A stretch of 10,243 nt of DNA, from positions 1 through 10,243 of the forward strand of contig JALWOO010000840.1 in the NCBI GenBank assembly GCA_027083485.1, read 5' to 3'. A model generated the notes under the pieces. The model searched no databases and had not been told where the DNA came from. It saw nothing but the letters and a program-made list of their open reading frames with translations. The position numbers and the translations under genes were made by a program. The stretch is from Amylibacter sp. Lineage in GTDB: Bacteria > Pseudomonadota > Alphaproteobacteria > Rhodobacterales > Rhodobacteraceae. This document shows, in pieces, positions 1 through 6,949 of this stretch; the stretch's first letter is position 1; every line of letters starts with the position of its first letter.

Positions 1-711
1 CCCGAGCCGGCGGGCGGGAAGCGCCGCTGCCGCATGCTGAATCCACCAGGCCCCGTCTTCATAGCCGGGCAATTTGGAAATCTGTCCGGGTCGATGCAGG
101 CGCAGGCTGCCGGTGGGCAGGATTTCCGCCTGTAGCTCTTTTGCCCAATGGTCGGCTTGTTCGGGGTCGCAGAGGGTAAAATCCACTGGCGGGCGCTGCA
201 TATGGGCCGCTTCAATGGCGCGGGTGGCCGGTTCGCCAAAGCTCTTGGTGATGGCCCCGCGAATGGATTTCGGCAGGCGTTTCACCGGTTGCTGTTTCAG
301 CAACGCCGGACCGTCGGCCTCGATCCGGCGGGCAACGGCGTTGGCCATGCCGGTCAAATGCGCGGTTTTCTGGCTGGAGCGCAGCACCTGAACGGCAGCA
401 TTTACGGCTGCATGGGCGGGGATATTTTCCAGCAGGATTTCCGCCGCACAAACCCGCAACGCATTGCGTGCCTTGAGCGGCGGGGATTTTTTGAAGAACC
501 GGTCCAGCACCCCGTCCAGCTGATTGACATGGCGCAACACCAAAGCCGCAAGCGATTGCGCCCGCGCGCGATCTGCCGGTGTCAGTTTGGTCAGCGGCCC
601 GTCGATCTGGGCCACCGCCTCTGACAACATGCGCCGCTCCATAATAACCATTTGCAAGAGCGAAACCGCCCCGCGTCGTGCTGCTATTCCGGTTTTTTGT
701 TCGTCTGCCAT
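1..711 (-). CDS. rsmB: 16S rRNA (cytosine-5)-methyltransferase RsmB, N-terminal part (runs off window)
   Basis: The minus-strand frame opens with ATG at 711-709 and stays open to base 1, giving 237 residues; the C-terminal part lies outside the window. Residues about 10-135 form an all-helical NusB-like RNA-binding domain, with segments such as ALRVCAAEILL (84-94) and GMANAVARR (121-129). Residues about 170-237 begin the RsmB/Fmu methyltransferase region, ending in the family-typical stretch around QISKLPGYEDGAWWIQ (210-225) followed by AAAALPARRLG. RsmB uses S-adenosylmethionine to methylate C967 (E. coli numbering) of 16S rRNA in the cytoplasm. The catalytic cysteines and SAM-binding motifs would lie in the missing part and cannot be checked. 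An AAAGGA-like ribosome site lies about 10 nt before the ATG. The gene is divergent from the SDHAF4-like gene. Family assignment is strong; the exact start is less certain. Confidence 0.93.
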   Translation of the reverse strand, partial: MADEQKTGIAARRGAVSLLQMVIMERRMLSEAVAQIDGPLTKLTPADRARAQSLAALVLRHVNQLDGVLDRFFKKSPPLKARNALRVCAAEILLENIPAHAAVNAAVQVLRSSQKTAHLTGMANAVARRIEADGPALLKQQPVKRLPKSIRGAITKSFGEPATRAIEAAHMQRPPVDFTLCDPEQADHWAKELQAEILPTGSLRLHRPGQISKLPGYEDGAWWIQHAAAALPARRLG

Positions 712-730
712 GATCTGCCTATCCTTTGGG

Positions 731-770
731 GTTAGATGCACCAATGTGGCACCGTTTACCACCGTCTAAC
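731..770. promoter_or_regulatory. Inverted repeat in the rsmB/SDHAF4 divergent intergenic region
   Basis: GTTAGA at 731-736 and TCTAAC at 765-770 are perfect inverted copies separated by 28 nt, in the 96-nt gap between two divergent genes. Read outward on each strand, each TCTAAC is a loose -10-like hexamer, so the pair could mark back-to-back promoters. The matching -35 positions are poor on both strands. A 6-bp repeat can easily occur by chance, so the regulatory call is tentative. Confidence 0.2.
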
Positions 771-807
771 GCTTGCCTTTTGCCAAAAAACGCCGCAAAA
801 CCTGCCT

Positions 808-990
808 ATGACAGAAGAAACCAGAGAATCCCGCCTCGCCGCTGCTGCCAAACGCGCTTTGGCAGAGGCCGAAGAGCGCCGCAAAAACGCTCCCAAAGAC
901 AGCCGCCCCGTCGAATTGGGCGGGCGTGACGGTCCGGAACCCACCCGCTATGGCGATTGGGAAAAAAAGGGTATCGTGTCGGATTTCTAG
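808..990 (+). CDS. SDHAF4/DUF1674 family succinate dehydrogenase assembly factor
   Basis: A 60-residue protein. The first 35 residues are charged, Ala-rich and probably helical. The C-terminal half carries the conserved DUF1674 signature: GGRDGPEPTRYGDWEKKG (38-55), then a terminal DF. Mitochondrial SDHAF4 and its bacterial relatives bind the FAD-loaded SdhA flavoprotein subunit before complex II is completed, and limit its autoxidation. This bacterial copy is inferred to act the same way in the cytoplasm. I chose the ATG at 808 because the signature sits at the normal distance from it; the possible upstream ATG at 736 would add about 24 residues unlike the family. No good Shine-Dalgarno sequence precedes 808, so translation may be weak or leaderless. 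The gene stands alone, divergent from rsmB, with no sdh gene in view. The family call is firm; the function in this organism is inferred. Confidence 0.88.
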   Translation: MTEETRESRLAAAAKRALAEAEERRKNAPKDSRPVELGGRDGPEPTRYGDWEKKGIVSDF

Positions 991-1053
991 GCGCTGTTTA
1001 CGGTTTCGAAATACCCCTTGTGTAAACCCGAGCCAGCGTTTTCGGAGTTTACG

Positions 1054-1830
1054 ATGGTTTTTATTCGGTTTTCAGGGGTGATTCTTGCTGTGGTGCTGGG
1101 GTTTTCGGTGTCTGCGCAAACAGACAGGAGCAAAATCTGGCTGACGTGGGAACATATCCGGCCCAATCCGGAATTATGCCAAAAGAAAAACCTTTGCCGC
1201 CCGATCAGTCATTATGTCACCCGCTTGTTCGAGGAACCCTCTGTCCAAAGGGCGCGCGCCATTATTGGCTCTCTGGACGCGCTTGCCGCCAAGCGCGGGC
1301 GGCCTGTCTCCGCAGAAAATCCGCCTAAAATCTGTCAGAATGTGAACGCGATAAAGGTTCTCGGCTTTGATCCGGAGAGCTGGCCGCTATCGAAAAAACT
1401 GGATGCCTTGCGGGGGATAAAAGGGGTGCATTTCGACCTGCACAAGCTGAAACCCCCTGTGGGGTTTGTCGGGGATTTCGGCGGGGGATTGCAGGCTGTT
1501 GTCGAGCAGAAATTCCACAGGGCCGGCCTTAAGGTGCTGAGCAAGGCCGAAATGGAAAAAACACCGGGGCAGCCGCGGTTGAATATCTATTTTTCCAATA
1601 CCAATCCGGAAACCGGCTGTCATTTCAGCATTTTCGCCAGCTTCTCGCAAACAGTCCTGCTCACCCGCAACCATACGGTAAAGCTGCGGGCCGGCACCTG
1701 GGGCATGTCGGGCGGGTTTTCCGCCGATTTTCCGGATCGCGGCGAATTTGATGCCATTCTGGTGGTCGTGGACAAACTGCTTGCGGATTACCGCAAGGCC
1801 AATGGCAAGAAGCCCCCCGATTCAGGATAG
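1054..1830 (+). CDS. Unrecognised secreted/periplasmic protein with four cysteines
   Basis: The protein has 258 residues from the ATG at 1054, which is preceded by GGAG at 1044-1047 with 6-nt spacing. A longer TTG start at 1018 would put a non-hydrophobic extension before the signal peptide and is less likely. Residues 1-22 form a Sec-type signal: an Arg near the start, a hydrophobic core (about 8-18), and a likely cut after SVSAQ or SVSA. There is no lipobox cysteine. The remaining protein has four cysteines (42, 48, 94, 189), consistent with two disulfides in the periplasm. The half from about 145 has alternating beta-like segments ([31 protein letters not shown]) and ends in a helix ([18 protein letters not shown]). 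This outline vaguely recalls small uncharacterised secreted proteins, but I recognise no family and assign no function. Its 3' end overlaps dapB, which converges on it. Confidence 0.8.
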   Translation: MVFIRFSGVILAVVLGFSVSAQTDRSKIWLTWEHIRPNPELCQKKNLCRPISHYVTRLFEEPSVQRARAIIGSLDALAAKRGRPVSAENPPKICQNVNAIKVLGFDPESWPLSKKLDALRGIKGVHFDLHKLKPPVGFVGDFGGGLQAVVEQKFHRAGLKVLSKAEMEKTPGQPRLNIYFSNTNPETGCHFSIFASFSQTVLLTRNHTVKLRAGTWGMSGGFSADFPDRGEFDAILVVVDKLLADYRKANGKKPPDSG

Positions 1831-2634
1831 GCCGAGCACATCCAGCATATCGTATTCACCGGCCGGTTGCCCCTGTGCCCAAAGCGCGGCTTTCAACGCG
1901 CCACGGGCAAACACCCGCCGGTCGCTGGCCAGATGCCGCAAAACAATGCGCTCTCCGTCACTGGCAAACAAAACGTCATGCTCCCCGATCACATCGCCGC
2001 CACGCACCGCATGAAACCCGATGGCACCGCGCCGGCGTTCGCCGGTGATGCCATCGCGCCCCCGATCCGAAACAGAGTCGAGCGCCACCCCGCGGCCATC
2101 GGCTGCGGCCTGCCCCAACATCAAGGCGGTTCCCGACGGCGCGTCAACCTTGTGCCGGTGGTGGGTTTCGATGATCTCGATGTCGTAATCCTCGTCCAGC
2201 GCCGCCGCGACCTTTTTGGTCAGTTGCATCAGCAAATTCACCCCGAGGCTCATGTTTCCGGCGCGCATAATCACGGTTTTTTGCGCGGAACGGGCGATTG
2301 CCGCCAAATCGTTGTCGGTAAATCCTGTGGTGCCAATAATCAGGGGGGTGCCGGTCTGCGCGGCCAGTGCCGCATGGGCAACCGATGCGGCGGGGGCTGT
2401 GAAATCAATCACCGCATCTGCATTTTCAATCACGGTTGCCGGATCGTCCGTGACGATCACACCGCTGGCCGTGCCCCCCATACAACTGCCGACATCGCGC
2501 CCGATCCAGTTATGTCCGGCCCGCTCACTGACACCGCCAAGGGTTGCGGCTTCACTTTCCTGAACCGTCCTGATCAGCATTTGCCCCATACGTCCGGAGG
2601 CGCCGACAATAGCAATGCTTGGTAAATCCGACAT
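1822..2634 (-). CDS. dapB: 4-hydroxy-tetrahydrodipicolinate reductase DapB
   Basis: The protein has 270 residues, the usual DapB length. DapB reduces 4-hydroxy-tetrahydrodipicolinate with NAD(P)H in the diaminopimelate branch that feeds lysine and peptidoglycan synthesis in the cytoplasm. Visible elements in order are the Rossmann loop [10 protein letters not shown] (10-19), IIGTTGF (99-105), the family segment [10 protein letters not shown] (126-135), and the substrate-binding/catalytic signature [15 protein letters not shown] (156-170). In that signature H158/H159 and K162 match the E. coli His159/His160 and Lys163 positions. I chose ATG at 2634 because AGGG lies 6 nt before it (plus-strand bases 2641-2644) and the glycine loop is then close to the N-terminus, as in the family. 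An in-frame ATG 12 codons upstream, at 2670, has no such support. The 3' end overlaps the convergent secreted-protein gene by 9 nt, and no terminator hairpin is visible between them. Confidence 0.97.
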   Translation of the reverse strand: MSDLPSIAIVGASGRMGQMLIRTVQESEAATLGGVSERAGHNWIGRDVGSCMGGTASGVIVTDDPATVIENADAVIDFTAPAASVAHAALAAQTGTPLIIGTTGFTDNDLAAIARSAQKTVIMRAGNMSLGVNLLMQLTKKVAAALDEDYDIEIIETHHRHKVDAPSGTALMLGQAAADGRGVALDSVSDRGRDGITGERRRGAIGFHAVRGGDVIGEHDVLFASDGERIVLRHLASDRRVFARGALKAALWAQGQPAGEYDMLDVLGLS

Positions 2635-2666
2635 GATGATCCCTGTCTTTGATGCTGTGTTGCCTT

Positions 2667-2695
2667 GCAATAACCAGAATCGCCGCCAATGGCAA
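2667..2695 (-). promoter_or_regulatory. Candidate dapB promoter
   Basis: On the minus strand, TTGCCA (plus 2690-2695; 5/6 match to the -35 consensus) is followed after exactly 17 nt by TATTGC (plus 2667-2672; 3/6 match to the -10 consensus). Transcription would begin near 2660, leaving a leader of about 26 nt with the AGGG ribosome site. Spacing is ideal but the -10 is weak, so this is a candidate only. Confidence 0.35.
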
Positions 2696-2702
2696 AGGTT
2701 GG

Positions 2703-2730
2703 TTGAACCCTATGCGCGGGTGTCTTAAAG
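2703..2730 (+). promoter_or_regulatory. Candidate rbfA promoter
   Basis: TTGAAC at 2703-2708 and TTAAAG at 2725-2730 are separated by 16 nt and end 22 nt before the rbfA ATG. The -10 match is only 3/6. This would be back to back with the dapB candidate promoter in the 118-nt divergent gap. The rbfA ribosome site AAGGGG (2741-2746, 6-nt spacing) is strong by comparison. Confidence 0.28.
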
Positions 2731-2752
2731 GTAGCTTGAAAAGGGGTTTACC

Positions 2753-3166
2753 ATGGCGAAACGAAAATTTGACAGTTCCAAAGGCCCAAGCCAGCGCCAG
2801 TTGCGGGTGGGGGAGCTGATCCGGCGCGTTGTATCAGAGGTTTTGCTGCGCGGAGACATCCACGATCCCGAGCTTGCCCATGTGTCGGTGACGGTTGGCG
2901 AGGTGCGTGCCACGCCGGACTTGCGTCAGGCGCTGGTGTTTGTGCTGCCCTTGGGGGGGCAGAATGCAGATGTGGTGATCGAGGCCCTCAATCGCAATAA
3001 ATCAGAGGTCCGCCGCGCCGTGAACAAGGAGCTGTCGCTGAAGTATTCGCCGGAACTGAAGTTCATGTACGACCAGACCTTTGACCAGATGGATGAAACC
3101 CGCCGTTTGCTGGAACAGGAAAATGTACGGCGGGACACGGCGAAAAGATATCCGGATCAGGAATGA
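2753..3166 (+). CDS. rbfA: 30S ribosome-binding factor RbfA
   Basis: The protein has 137 residues, within the family range. RbfA is a small KH-fold protein that binds the immature 30S subunit near helix 1 of 16S rRNA and supports its maturation, notably in the cold. Visible features are the N-terminal basic segment and helix (QLRVGELIRRVVSEVL, 16-31), the strand-helix core DPELAHVSVTVGEVRATPDL (38-57) followed by QALVFVLPLG, and the helix RRAVNKELSLKYSPELKF. The C-terminal segment around QTFDQMDETRRLLEQE resembles the conserved end of RbfA. The ATG at 2753 has AAGGGG 6 nt upstream. The gene is divergent from dapB rather than following nusA-infB as in many other bacteria. Its TGA overlaps the ATG of the next gene by 4 nt. 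Confidence 0.95.
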   Translation: MAKRKFDSSKGPSQRQLRVGELIRRVVSEVLLRGDIHDPELAHVSVTVGEVRATPDLRQALVFVLPLGGQNADVVIEALNRNKSEVRRAVNKELSLKYSPELKFMYDQTFDQMDETRRLLEQENVRRDTAKRYPDQE

Positions 3167-3921
3167 TCCTGGACGATATACAGGCTTTGGATTTTGTGCC
3201 TGCACGTCGATTTTCCAATATCGGAAGTCACCTCCTGACCACCTCGCGCTATCCTTTCCTGTACCAGCGTATTACCAAATGTGGCTGTACCTATTTGCGT
3301 CACCTGGTTTGGGATATGGAGCATGGAGTCCAGCCGCCGGTTGACCTTGGCCAAGAAGCAGTCCGCTATCCCGAGCCTACGGCTATGCATCTGAGTAATC
3401 AGGAAGTAAGGGCGGCCACACATAAATTCGTTGTCATTCGACATCCGGTTCGCCGTTTTATGTCGCTTTACTATGACAAGATATTGGGAAGCCCAAAGCC
3501 AATGGGTCCTTTTGTCGACCGGTTAGGGATTGATCATCATGCCGGGCAAAACATCGAAAGCCACCGGCGGAATTGTATAAAGGCGCTGAACTTTATTTCC
3601 CGTCAGCGCAGGAATCGCTCAATGTCCAAGGTGAATTGGCACTGGAAGCCGCAATATGTTCGCTTGGGGCAATTGCGCGGGTACGGTTTTTCGGCTTTGC
3701 AACTGGAAAACCTCGGGACACAGTTGACGGATTACCTTCAGGATCTGGTGCCGGATATAAAACAACGCATGCAGGCGATCAAAGTTCGTAACATTTCCCG
3801 TAAACCTGTGCAGCCGCAGGAAATATTAACGGATGGTCTGATTGACCGTATTCAGAACATCTATCGGACTGACTGGAAGATATGGCAAGAAGTCAACGAT
3901 TTCTGGCAGGCTCAAAAGTGA
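3163..3921 (+). CDS. Family-2 (carbohydrate-type) sulfotransferase
   Basis: The protein has 252 residues. Such enzymes move a sulfuryl group from PAPS to a hydroxyl or amine, usually on a sugar. A 5'-phosphosulfate loop is seen at ITKCGCTYLRHL (37-48, with K39, G41 and T43). A 3'-phosphate-binding segment is at FVVIRHPVRRFMSLYY (89-104, with R93 and S101). A HWKPQ motif (160-164) matches the HW.PQ element of carbohydrate sulfotransferases, and IQNIYRTDWKIW (230-241) resembles the C-terminal family helix. There is no signal peptide or membrane segment, so a cytoplasmic role, for example on precursors of a surface polysaccharide or lipid, is inferred; the acceptor is unknown. The gene overlaps rbfA by ATGA, so it is probably translated by coupling. 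Sampled lines are about 42-48% GC against about 65% in neighbouring genes, and ATA/TTG-type codons appear, suggesting acquisition by transfer. Confidence 0.85.
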   Translation: MILDDIQALDFVPARRFSNIGSHLLTTSRYPFLYQRITKCGCTYLRHLVWDMEHGVQPPVDLGQEAVRYPEPTAMHLSNQEVRAATHKFVVIRHPVRRFMSLYYDKILGSPKPMGPFVDRLGIDHHAGQNIESHRRNCIKALNFISRQRRNRSMSKVNWHWKPQYVRLGQLRGYGFSALQLENLGTQLTDYLQDLVPDIKQRMQAIKVRNISRKPVQPQEILTDGLIDRIQNIYRTDWKIWQEVNDFWQAQK

Positions 3922-4118
3922 TTTTCATTCGGGGGGCGCAACAATGCGCACCAAATGTTGACAAAGCGTTGCAAGCCATCGCGGGCGGGCATAAAAGCCC
4001 GAAAACCGGTAGGAAGCGTTAGTCGCGTTGCCGGTATAAATACAAAGTCTTGATCAATGCCGAAATTGGCACGCACAAAGACGTTCGAAATGGTTGGCGA
4101 AATAGGGAATAATGGCCT
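3922..4118. other. Intergenic spacer between the sulfotransferase gene and truB, with two small hairpins
   Basis: No gene is seen here. One hairpin has arms GCGCA (3936-3940) and TGCGC (3945-3949) around an ACAA loop, extendable by GG/CC past one mismatch. A second has CGGGC (3986-3990) and GCCCG (3997-4001) around a 6-nt loop. Neither is followed by a T-run, so neither is a classical intrinsic terminator, though either could end or stabilise the upstream transcript. TTGACA occurs at 3958-3963 and TATAAA at 4035-4040, but they are too far apart to form one promoter and neither has a good partner. A truB promoter probably lies here but I cannot place it. AGGGA at 4104-4108 is the likely truB ribosome site. 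Confidence 0.35.
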
Positions 4119-5033
4119 ATGGCACGAGGAAAAAACAAGCGGCGCGTTGACGGCTGGCTGGTGATTGACAAACCGGCGGGGATTACCTCGACAGCGGTGG
4201 TGAACAAGGTCAAATGGGCGTTTAACGCAAAAAAAGCAGGTCATGCGGGGACGCTCGATCCCGAGGCAACCGGCGTTTTGGCCGTGGCTTTGGGCGAGGC
4301 AACCAAAACCGTGCCCTACATTACAGATGCGCTCAAGGCGTATCGGTTTGTTGTGCGTTTGGGGCAGGCCACCAACACCGATGACGCCGAAGGCGAGGTG
4401 ATTGCCGAAAGCGGATTGCGCCCGATGGATGCGGAAATCACCGCTGCGTTGCCGCAGTTTACCGGCGATATCATGCAGGTGCCGCCGAAATTTTCGGCTG
4501 TGAAAATTGACGGCCAGCGCGCCTATAAACTGGCCCGCGATGGCGAGGACGTGGCCTTGGCGGCGCGGCCCTTGTGGGTGGAGGAGCTGGTTTTTGTGTC
4601 GCGCCTTGATGCGGACCATGTGGAACTGGAGATGACCTGTGGCAAAGGCGGCTATGTGCGCTCTATTGCCCGCGATCTGGGCGAGGTTCTGGGCTGTTTT
4701 GGCCATGTGCAAAGCCTGCGCCGGATCTGGTCCGGCCCGTTTGAAACAGAGGACGGGATTTCGCTGGAACTGGTGGACGAGCTTGCAAAAACGCCGGAAC
4801 TGGACAGCTATTTGTTGCCTATTGAAACCGGTTTGGCCGAATTGCCCGAGCTGACCTGCCGACCGGAGGCCGCCGCTCGGTTGCGTAATGGCAATCCGGG
4901 AATGGTGCTGGCCTCGGATGTGGAATACGGCGAAGAAGCCTGGGTTTCCTGTGACGGAGAGCCGATTGCCATCGGTATTTATCGGGCCGGCGAATTACAT
5001 CCGGGCCGTGTTTTTGTGGCACCGGACCCATGA
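4119..5033 (+). CDS. truB: tRNA pseudouridine(55) synthase TruB
   Basis: The protein has 304 residues, a normal TruB length. TruB isomerises U55 in the T-arm of nearly all elongator tRNAs in the cytoplasm and also helps tRNA folding. The N-terminal segment [13 protein letters not shown] (12-24) and the catalytic block [14 protein letters not shown] (41-54) are characteristic, with D47 as the expected nucleophilic aspartate. [13 protein letters not shown] (81-93), [20 protein letters not shown] (117-136) and [13 protein letters not shown] (195-207) are further conserved TruB motifs. The C-terminal part resembles the extra RNA-binding domain of bacterial TruB. The ATG at 4119 is preceded by AGGGA with 10-nt spacing, slightly long. 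The stop overlaps the next start by 4 nt (ATGA). In many bacteria truB lies between rbfA and rpsO; here a sulfotransferase and a DUF1643 gene occupy the flanking positions. Confidence 0.97.
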   Translation: MARGKNKRRVDGWLVIDKPAGITSTAVVNKVKWAFNAKKAGHAGTLDPEATGVLAVALGEATKTVPYITDALKAYRFVVRLGQATNTDDAEGEVIAESGLRPMDAEITAALPQFTGDIMQVPPKFSAVKIDGQRAYKLARDGEDVALAARPLWVEELVFVSRLDADHVELEMTCGKGGYVRSIARDLGEVLGCFGHVQSLRRIWSGPFETEDGISLELVDELAKTPELDSYLLPIETGLAELPELTCRPEAAARLRNGNPGMVLASDVEYGEEAWVSCDGEPIAIGIYRAGELHPGRVFVAPDP

Positions 5034-5536
5034 TCGAGCGCCATTTCCAAAAAGGTGACGCCGCATCGGTTGCTGTCTATTCGGACTGCGAAAAATACCG
5101 CTATGACCTGACACGGGTCTGGGATGCGGGCGGTAAACGGGCGCTTTTTATCATGCTGAACCCGTCCACCGCCACGGAAACACAGAACGATCCGACAGTA
5201 GAACGCTGCGAAAGGCGCGCCCGAACTTTGGGGTTCGGGGCGTTTCGGGTGTGCAATATTTTTGCCTATCGCGCCACGGACCCCCGCGATATGCGCGCGC
5301 AGGCGGATCCGGTGGGACCGGAAAATGACGCGACAATCCTGCGGGCTTGCGATTGGGCGGACCGGATCATTTGCGCATGGGGAACCCACGGCGAACATTT
5401 GGCGCGGGGGCCGGAAATGGAACGTATCCTGCGCGCCCAGCCCAAGCCGCTTTACCATTTGGGGCTGTCCCAAAAAGGCCACCCCAAACACCCGCTTTAT
5501 ATTGCCTATGCGGTGCAGCCCATGGCTTGGCAATAG
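5030..5536 (+). CDS. DUF1643 domain-containing protein
   Basis: The protein has 168 residues and matches DUF1643 over nearly its whole length. Diagnostic segments in order are [21 protein letters not shown] (40-60), [19 protein letters not shown] (67-85), [12 protein letters not shown] (92-103), ICAWGTHG (114-121) and [17 protein letters not shown] (144-160). The conserved Asn, Asp, Arg, Trp and His residues suggest a nucleotide- or nucleic-acid-handling enzyme, but I know of no established activity, so this is speculation. There is no signal peptide or membrane segment. The start overlaps the truB stop by ATGA, so expression is probably coupled to a tRNA-modification gene. Homologues also occur in phage and mobile settings, but base composition here is like the neighbours and gives no sign of recent transfer. 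Domain assignment is firm; function is unknown. Confidence 0.88.
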   Translation: MIERHFQKGDAASVAVYSDCEKYRYDLTRVWDAGGKRALFIMLNPSTATETQNDPTVERCERRARTLGFGAFRVCNIFAYRATDPRDMRAQADPVGPENDATILRACDWADRIICAWGTHGEHLARGPEMERILRAQPKPLYHLGLSQKGHPKHPLYIAYAVQPMAWQ

Positions 5537-5559
5537 GATCACAAAAACGTTTGTTCCTG

Positions 5560-5587
5560 TTGAAATCGGGCGGCAACGGGTTACTGT
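5560..5587 (+). promoter_or_regulatory. Candidate promoter before the M16 peptidase pair
   Basis: TTGAAA (5560-5565; 5/6 match to -35) and TACTGT (5582-5587; 3/6 match to -10) are separated by 16 nt in the 78-nt gap after the DUF1643 gene. A transcript would begin near 5594 and include the AAGGA ribosome site at 5605-5609. The -10 is weak, and readthrough from truB is equally possible. Confidence 0.25.
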
Positions 5588-5614
5588 CTGCACACCAACA
5601 ACGTAAGGACTCGC

Positions 5615-6949
5615 ATGTTTTTCAGAACTCTGACCGCATTTCTTTTGCTGCCGCTGGTCGCGGTGGCGCAAACCGGCAAAGTATCGAGCTTTGATCTGGA
5701 TAACGGCCTTCAGGTAGTGGTGATCGAAGACCACCGCGCCCCGATCGTGACCAATATGGTCTGGTACAAGGTCGGGGCTGCCGATGAAGTCGCCGGCAAT
5801 AGCGGCATTGCCCATTTTCTGGAACACCTGATGTTCAAGGGCACGAAAACCCTGAAGCCGGGTGATTTTTCGGATATTGTCTCGCGCAACGGCGGCGTGG
5901 ATAACGCCTTTACCTCTTATGATTATACCGCCTATTTTCAACGGGTTGCGGTGGATCGCCTGCCGTTGATGATGGGATTGGAAGCGGATCGCATGCGCAA
6001 CCTTGTCCTGACAGAGGAGGAGGTTCTGCCCGAACGCGATGTGGTTCTGGAAGAACGCAACATGCGCACGGAAAACGACCCGGGCAGCCTGTTTTCGGAA
6101 ATGCGGCGCGCGGCGATGTTTATGAACCATCCGTATCAGCGGCCGGTTATCGGCTGGAAACACGAGGTGGAAAAACTGTCGTTGCAGGATGCGCTTGCCT
6201 ATTACCGGACCTATTATGCACCAAATAACGCGATTTTGGTTGTGGCGGGGGATGTGCAGCCGGATCAGGTTCTGGCCTTGGCCAAGGAGAAATTCGGCGC
6301 GCTCAAGCCTTCCGACAACATTCCGGAGCGCCTGCGCCCTCAGGAGCCGCCGCATTTGGCTGCGGTTCATCTGGAGTATTCGGACCCGCGCGTGCGCCAG
6401 CCTTCGTTGATCCGCACATATCTGGCCGCCAACCGGCGTGCCGGCGATCAGAAAGAGGCCGCGGCACTGGTATTGCTCAGCGAACTTCTGGGCGGGTCGG
6501 GGATTTCTTCGGTGATGGGGCGTGAATTGCAACTGAACCGTAAAATCGCCACCTATGCCACTGCGTGGTATTCCAGCGTGTCGCTTGATCCGGATACTTT
6601 CGGAGTTTTCGCCATGCCCGCACCGGGGGTGTCGTTGCGCGAGCTGGAGGAAGCCGTGGACGAGGTTCTGGCCGATTTCCTGAAAGAGGGTGTGGATGAA
6701 GCGCACCTTAAGCGCCTGAAAACCCAGATCGCCGCCGAGGAAATCTATTCCCAGGACAGCATCGACAGCGTGGCCCGCCGATACGGCGAGGCCCTGACAT
6801 CGGGGTTAACGATTGAGGATGTGCAGAACTGGCCCAAGGTTCTGGCGGGGATCACATCAGAGGATATCATGGCCGCTGCCAGACGTGTTCTGGTGAAAGA
6901 AAAGTCAGTGACCGGTTGGAAAATGACCAAAAAAGAGGTGTCCAAATGA
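5615..6949 (+). CDS. Periplasmic M16B zinc metallopeptidase, catalytic subunit
   Basis: The protein has 444 residues. A signal peptide (1-19, ending VAVAQ) directs it to the periplasm. The inverted zinc motif HFLEH (H67, E70, H71) lies in GIAHFLEHLMFKGT (64-77). The third zinc ligand is most likely E147 in VVLEERN (143-149), 76 residues past H71, which is the spacing known for M16 enzymes. Two M16 half-domains follow, with YYAPNNAILVVAGDV (200-214) a typical family segment. The C-terminal half lacks the usual substrate-positioning Arg/Tyr pair: alignment with the next gene puts Q306 and T313 there. M16B enzymes degrade peptides inside a clamshell of two halves; this one probably needs the neighbouring subunit, as in the Sphingomonas SPH2681/SPH2682 pair. 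AAGGA lies 5 nt before the ATG. The stop overlaps the next start by ATGA. Substrate unknown. Confidence 0.93.
   Translation: MFFRTLTAFLLLPLVAVAQTGKVSSFDLDNGLQVVVIEDHRAPIVTNMVWYKVGAADEVAGNSGIAHFLEHLMFKGTKTLKPGDFSDIVSRNGGVDNAFTSYDYTAYFQRVAVDRLPLMMGLEADRMRNLVLTEEEVLPERDVVLEERNMRTENDPGSLFSEMRRAAMFMNHPYQRPVIGWKHEVEKLSLQDALAYYRTYYAPNNAILVVAGDVQPDQVLALAKEKFGALKPSDNIPERLRPQEPPHLAAVHLEYSDPRVRQPSLIRTYLAANRRAGDQKEAAALVLLSELLGGSGISSVMGRELQLNRKIATYATAWYSSVSLDPDTFGVFAMPAPGVSLRELEEAVDEVLADFLKEGVDEAHLKRLKTQIAAEEIYSQDSIDSVARRYGEALTSGLTIEDVQNWPKVLAGITSEDIMAAARRVLVKEKSVTGWKMTKKEVSK

Noticed and set aside
996..1053. GTTTAC at 996 and 1048 and inverted GTAAAC at 1022, around a TTTCGAAA palindrome (1004-1011), before the secreted-protein gene
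   Set aside because: Six-base copies with irregular spacing and no matching promoter hexamers; probably chance, though a regulator site cannot be excluded.
3945..4050. TTGACA (3958-3963) and TATAAA (4035-4040) as a truB promoter
   Set aside because: They are 71 nt apart, and neither has a plausible partner at 16-18 nt.
3912..4712. Long minus-strand open frame (266 codons) over the 5' half of truB
   Set aside because: It lies opposite truB, which has unmistakable catalytic motifs. Its translation is His/Arg-rich with no recognisable domain, as expected for an antisense shadow in GC-rich DNA.
4979..6706. Minus-strand open frame of 575 codons opposite DUF1643 and the first M16 gene
   Set aside because: Very long, but it runs antisense to two genes with clear family motifs, spans the gap between them, and has a His/Arg/Gln-rich composition typical of an antisense frame.
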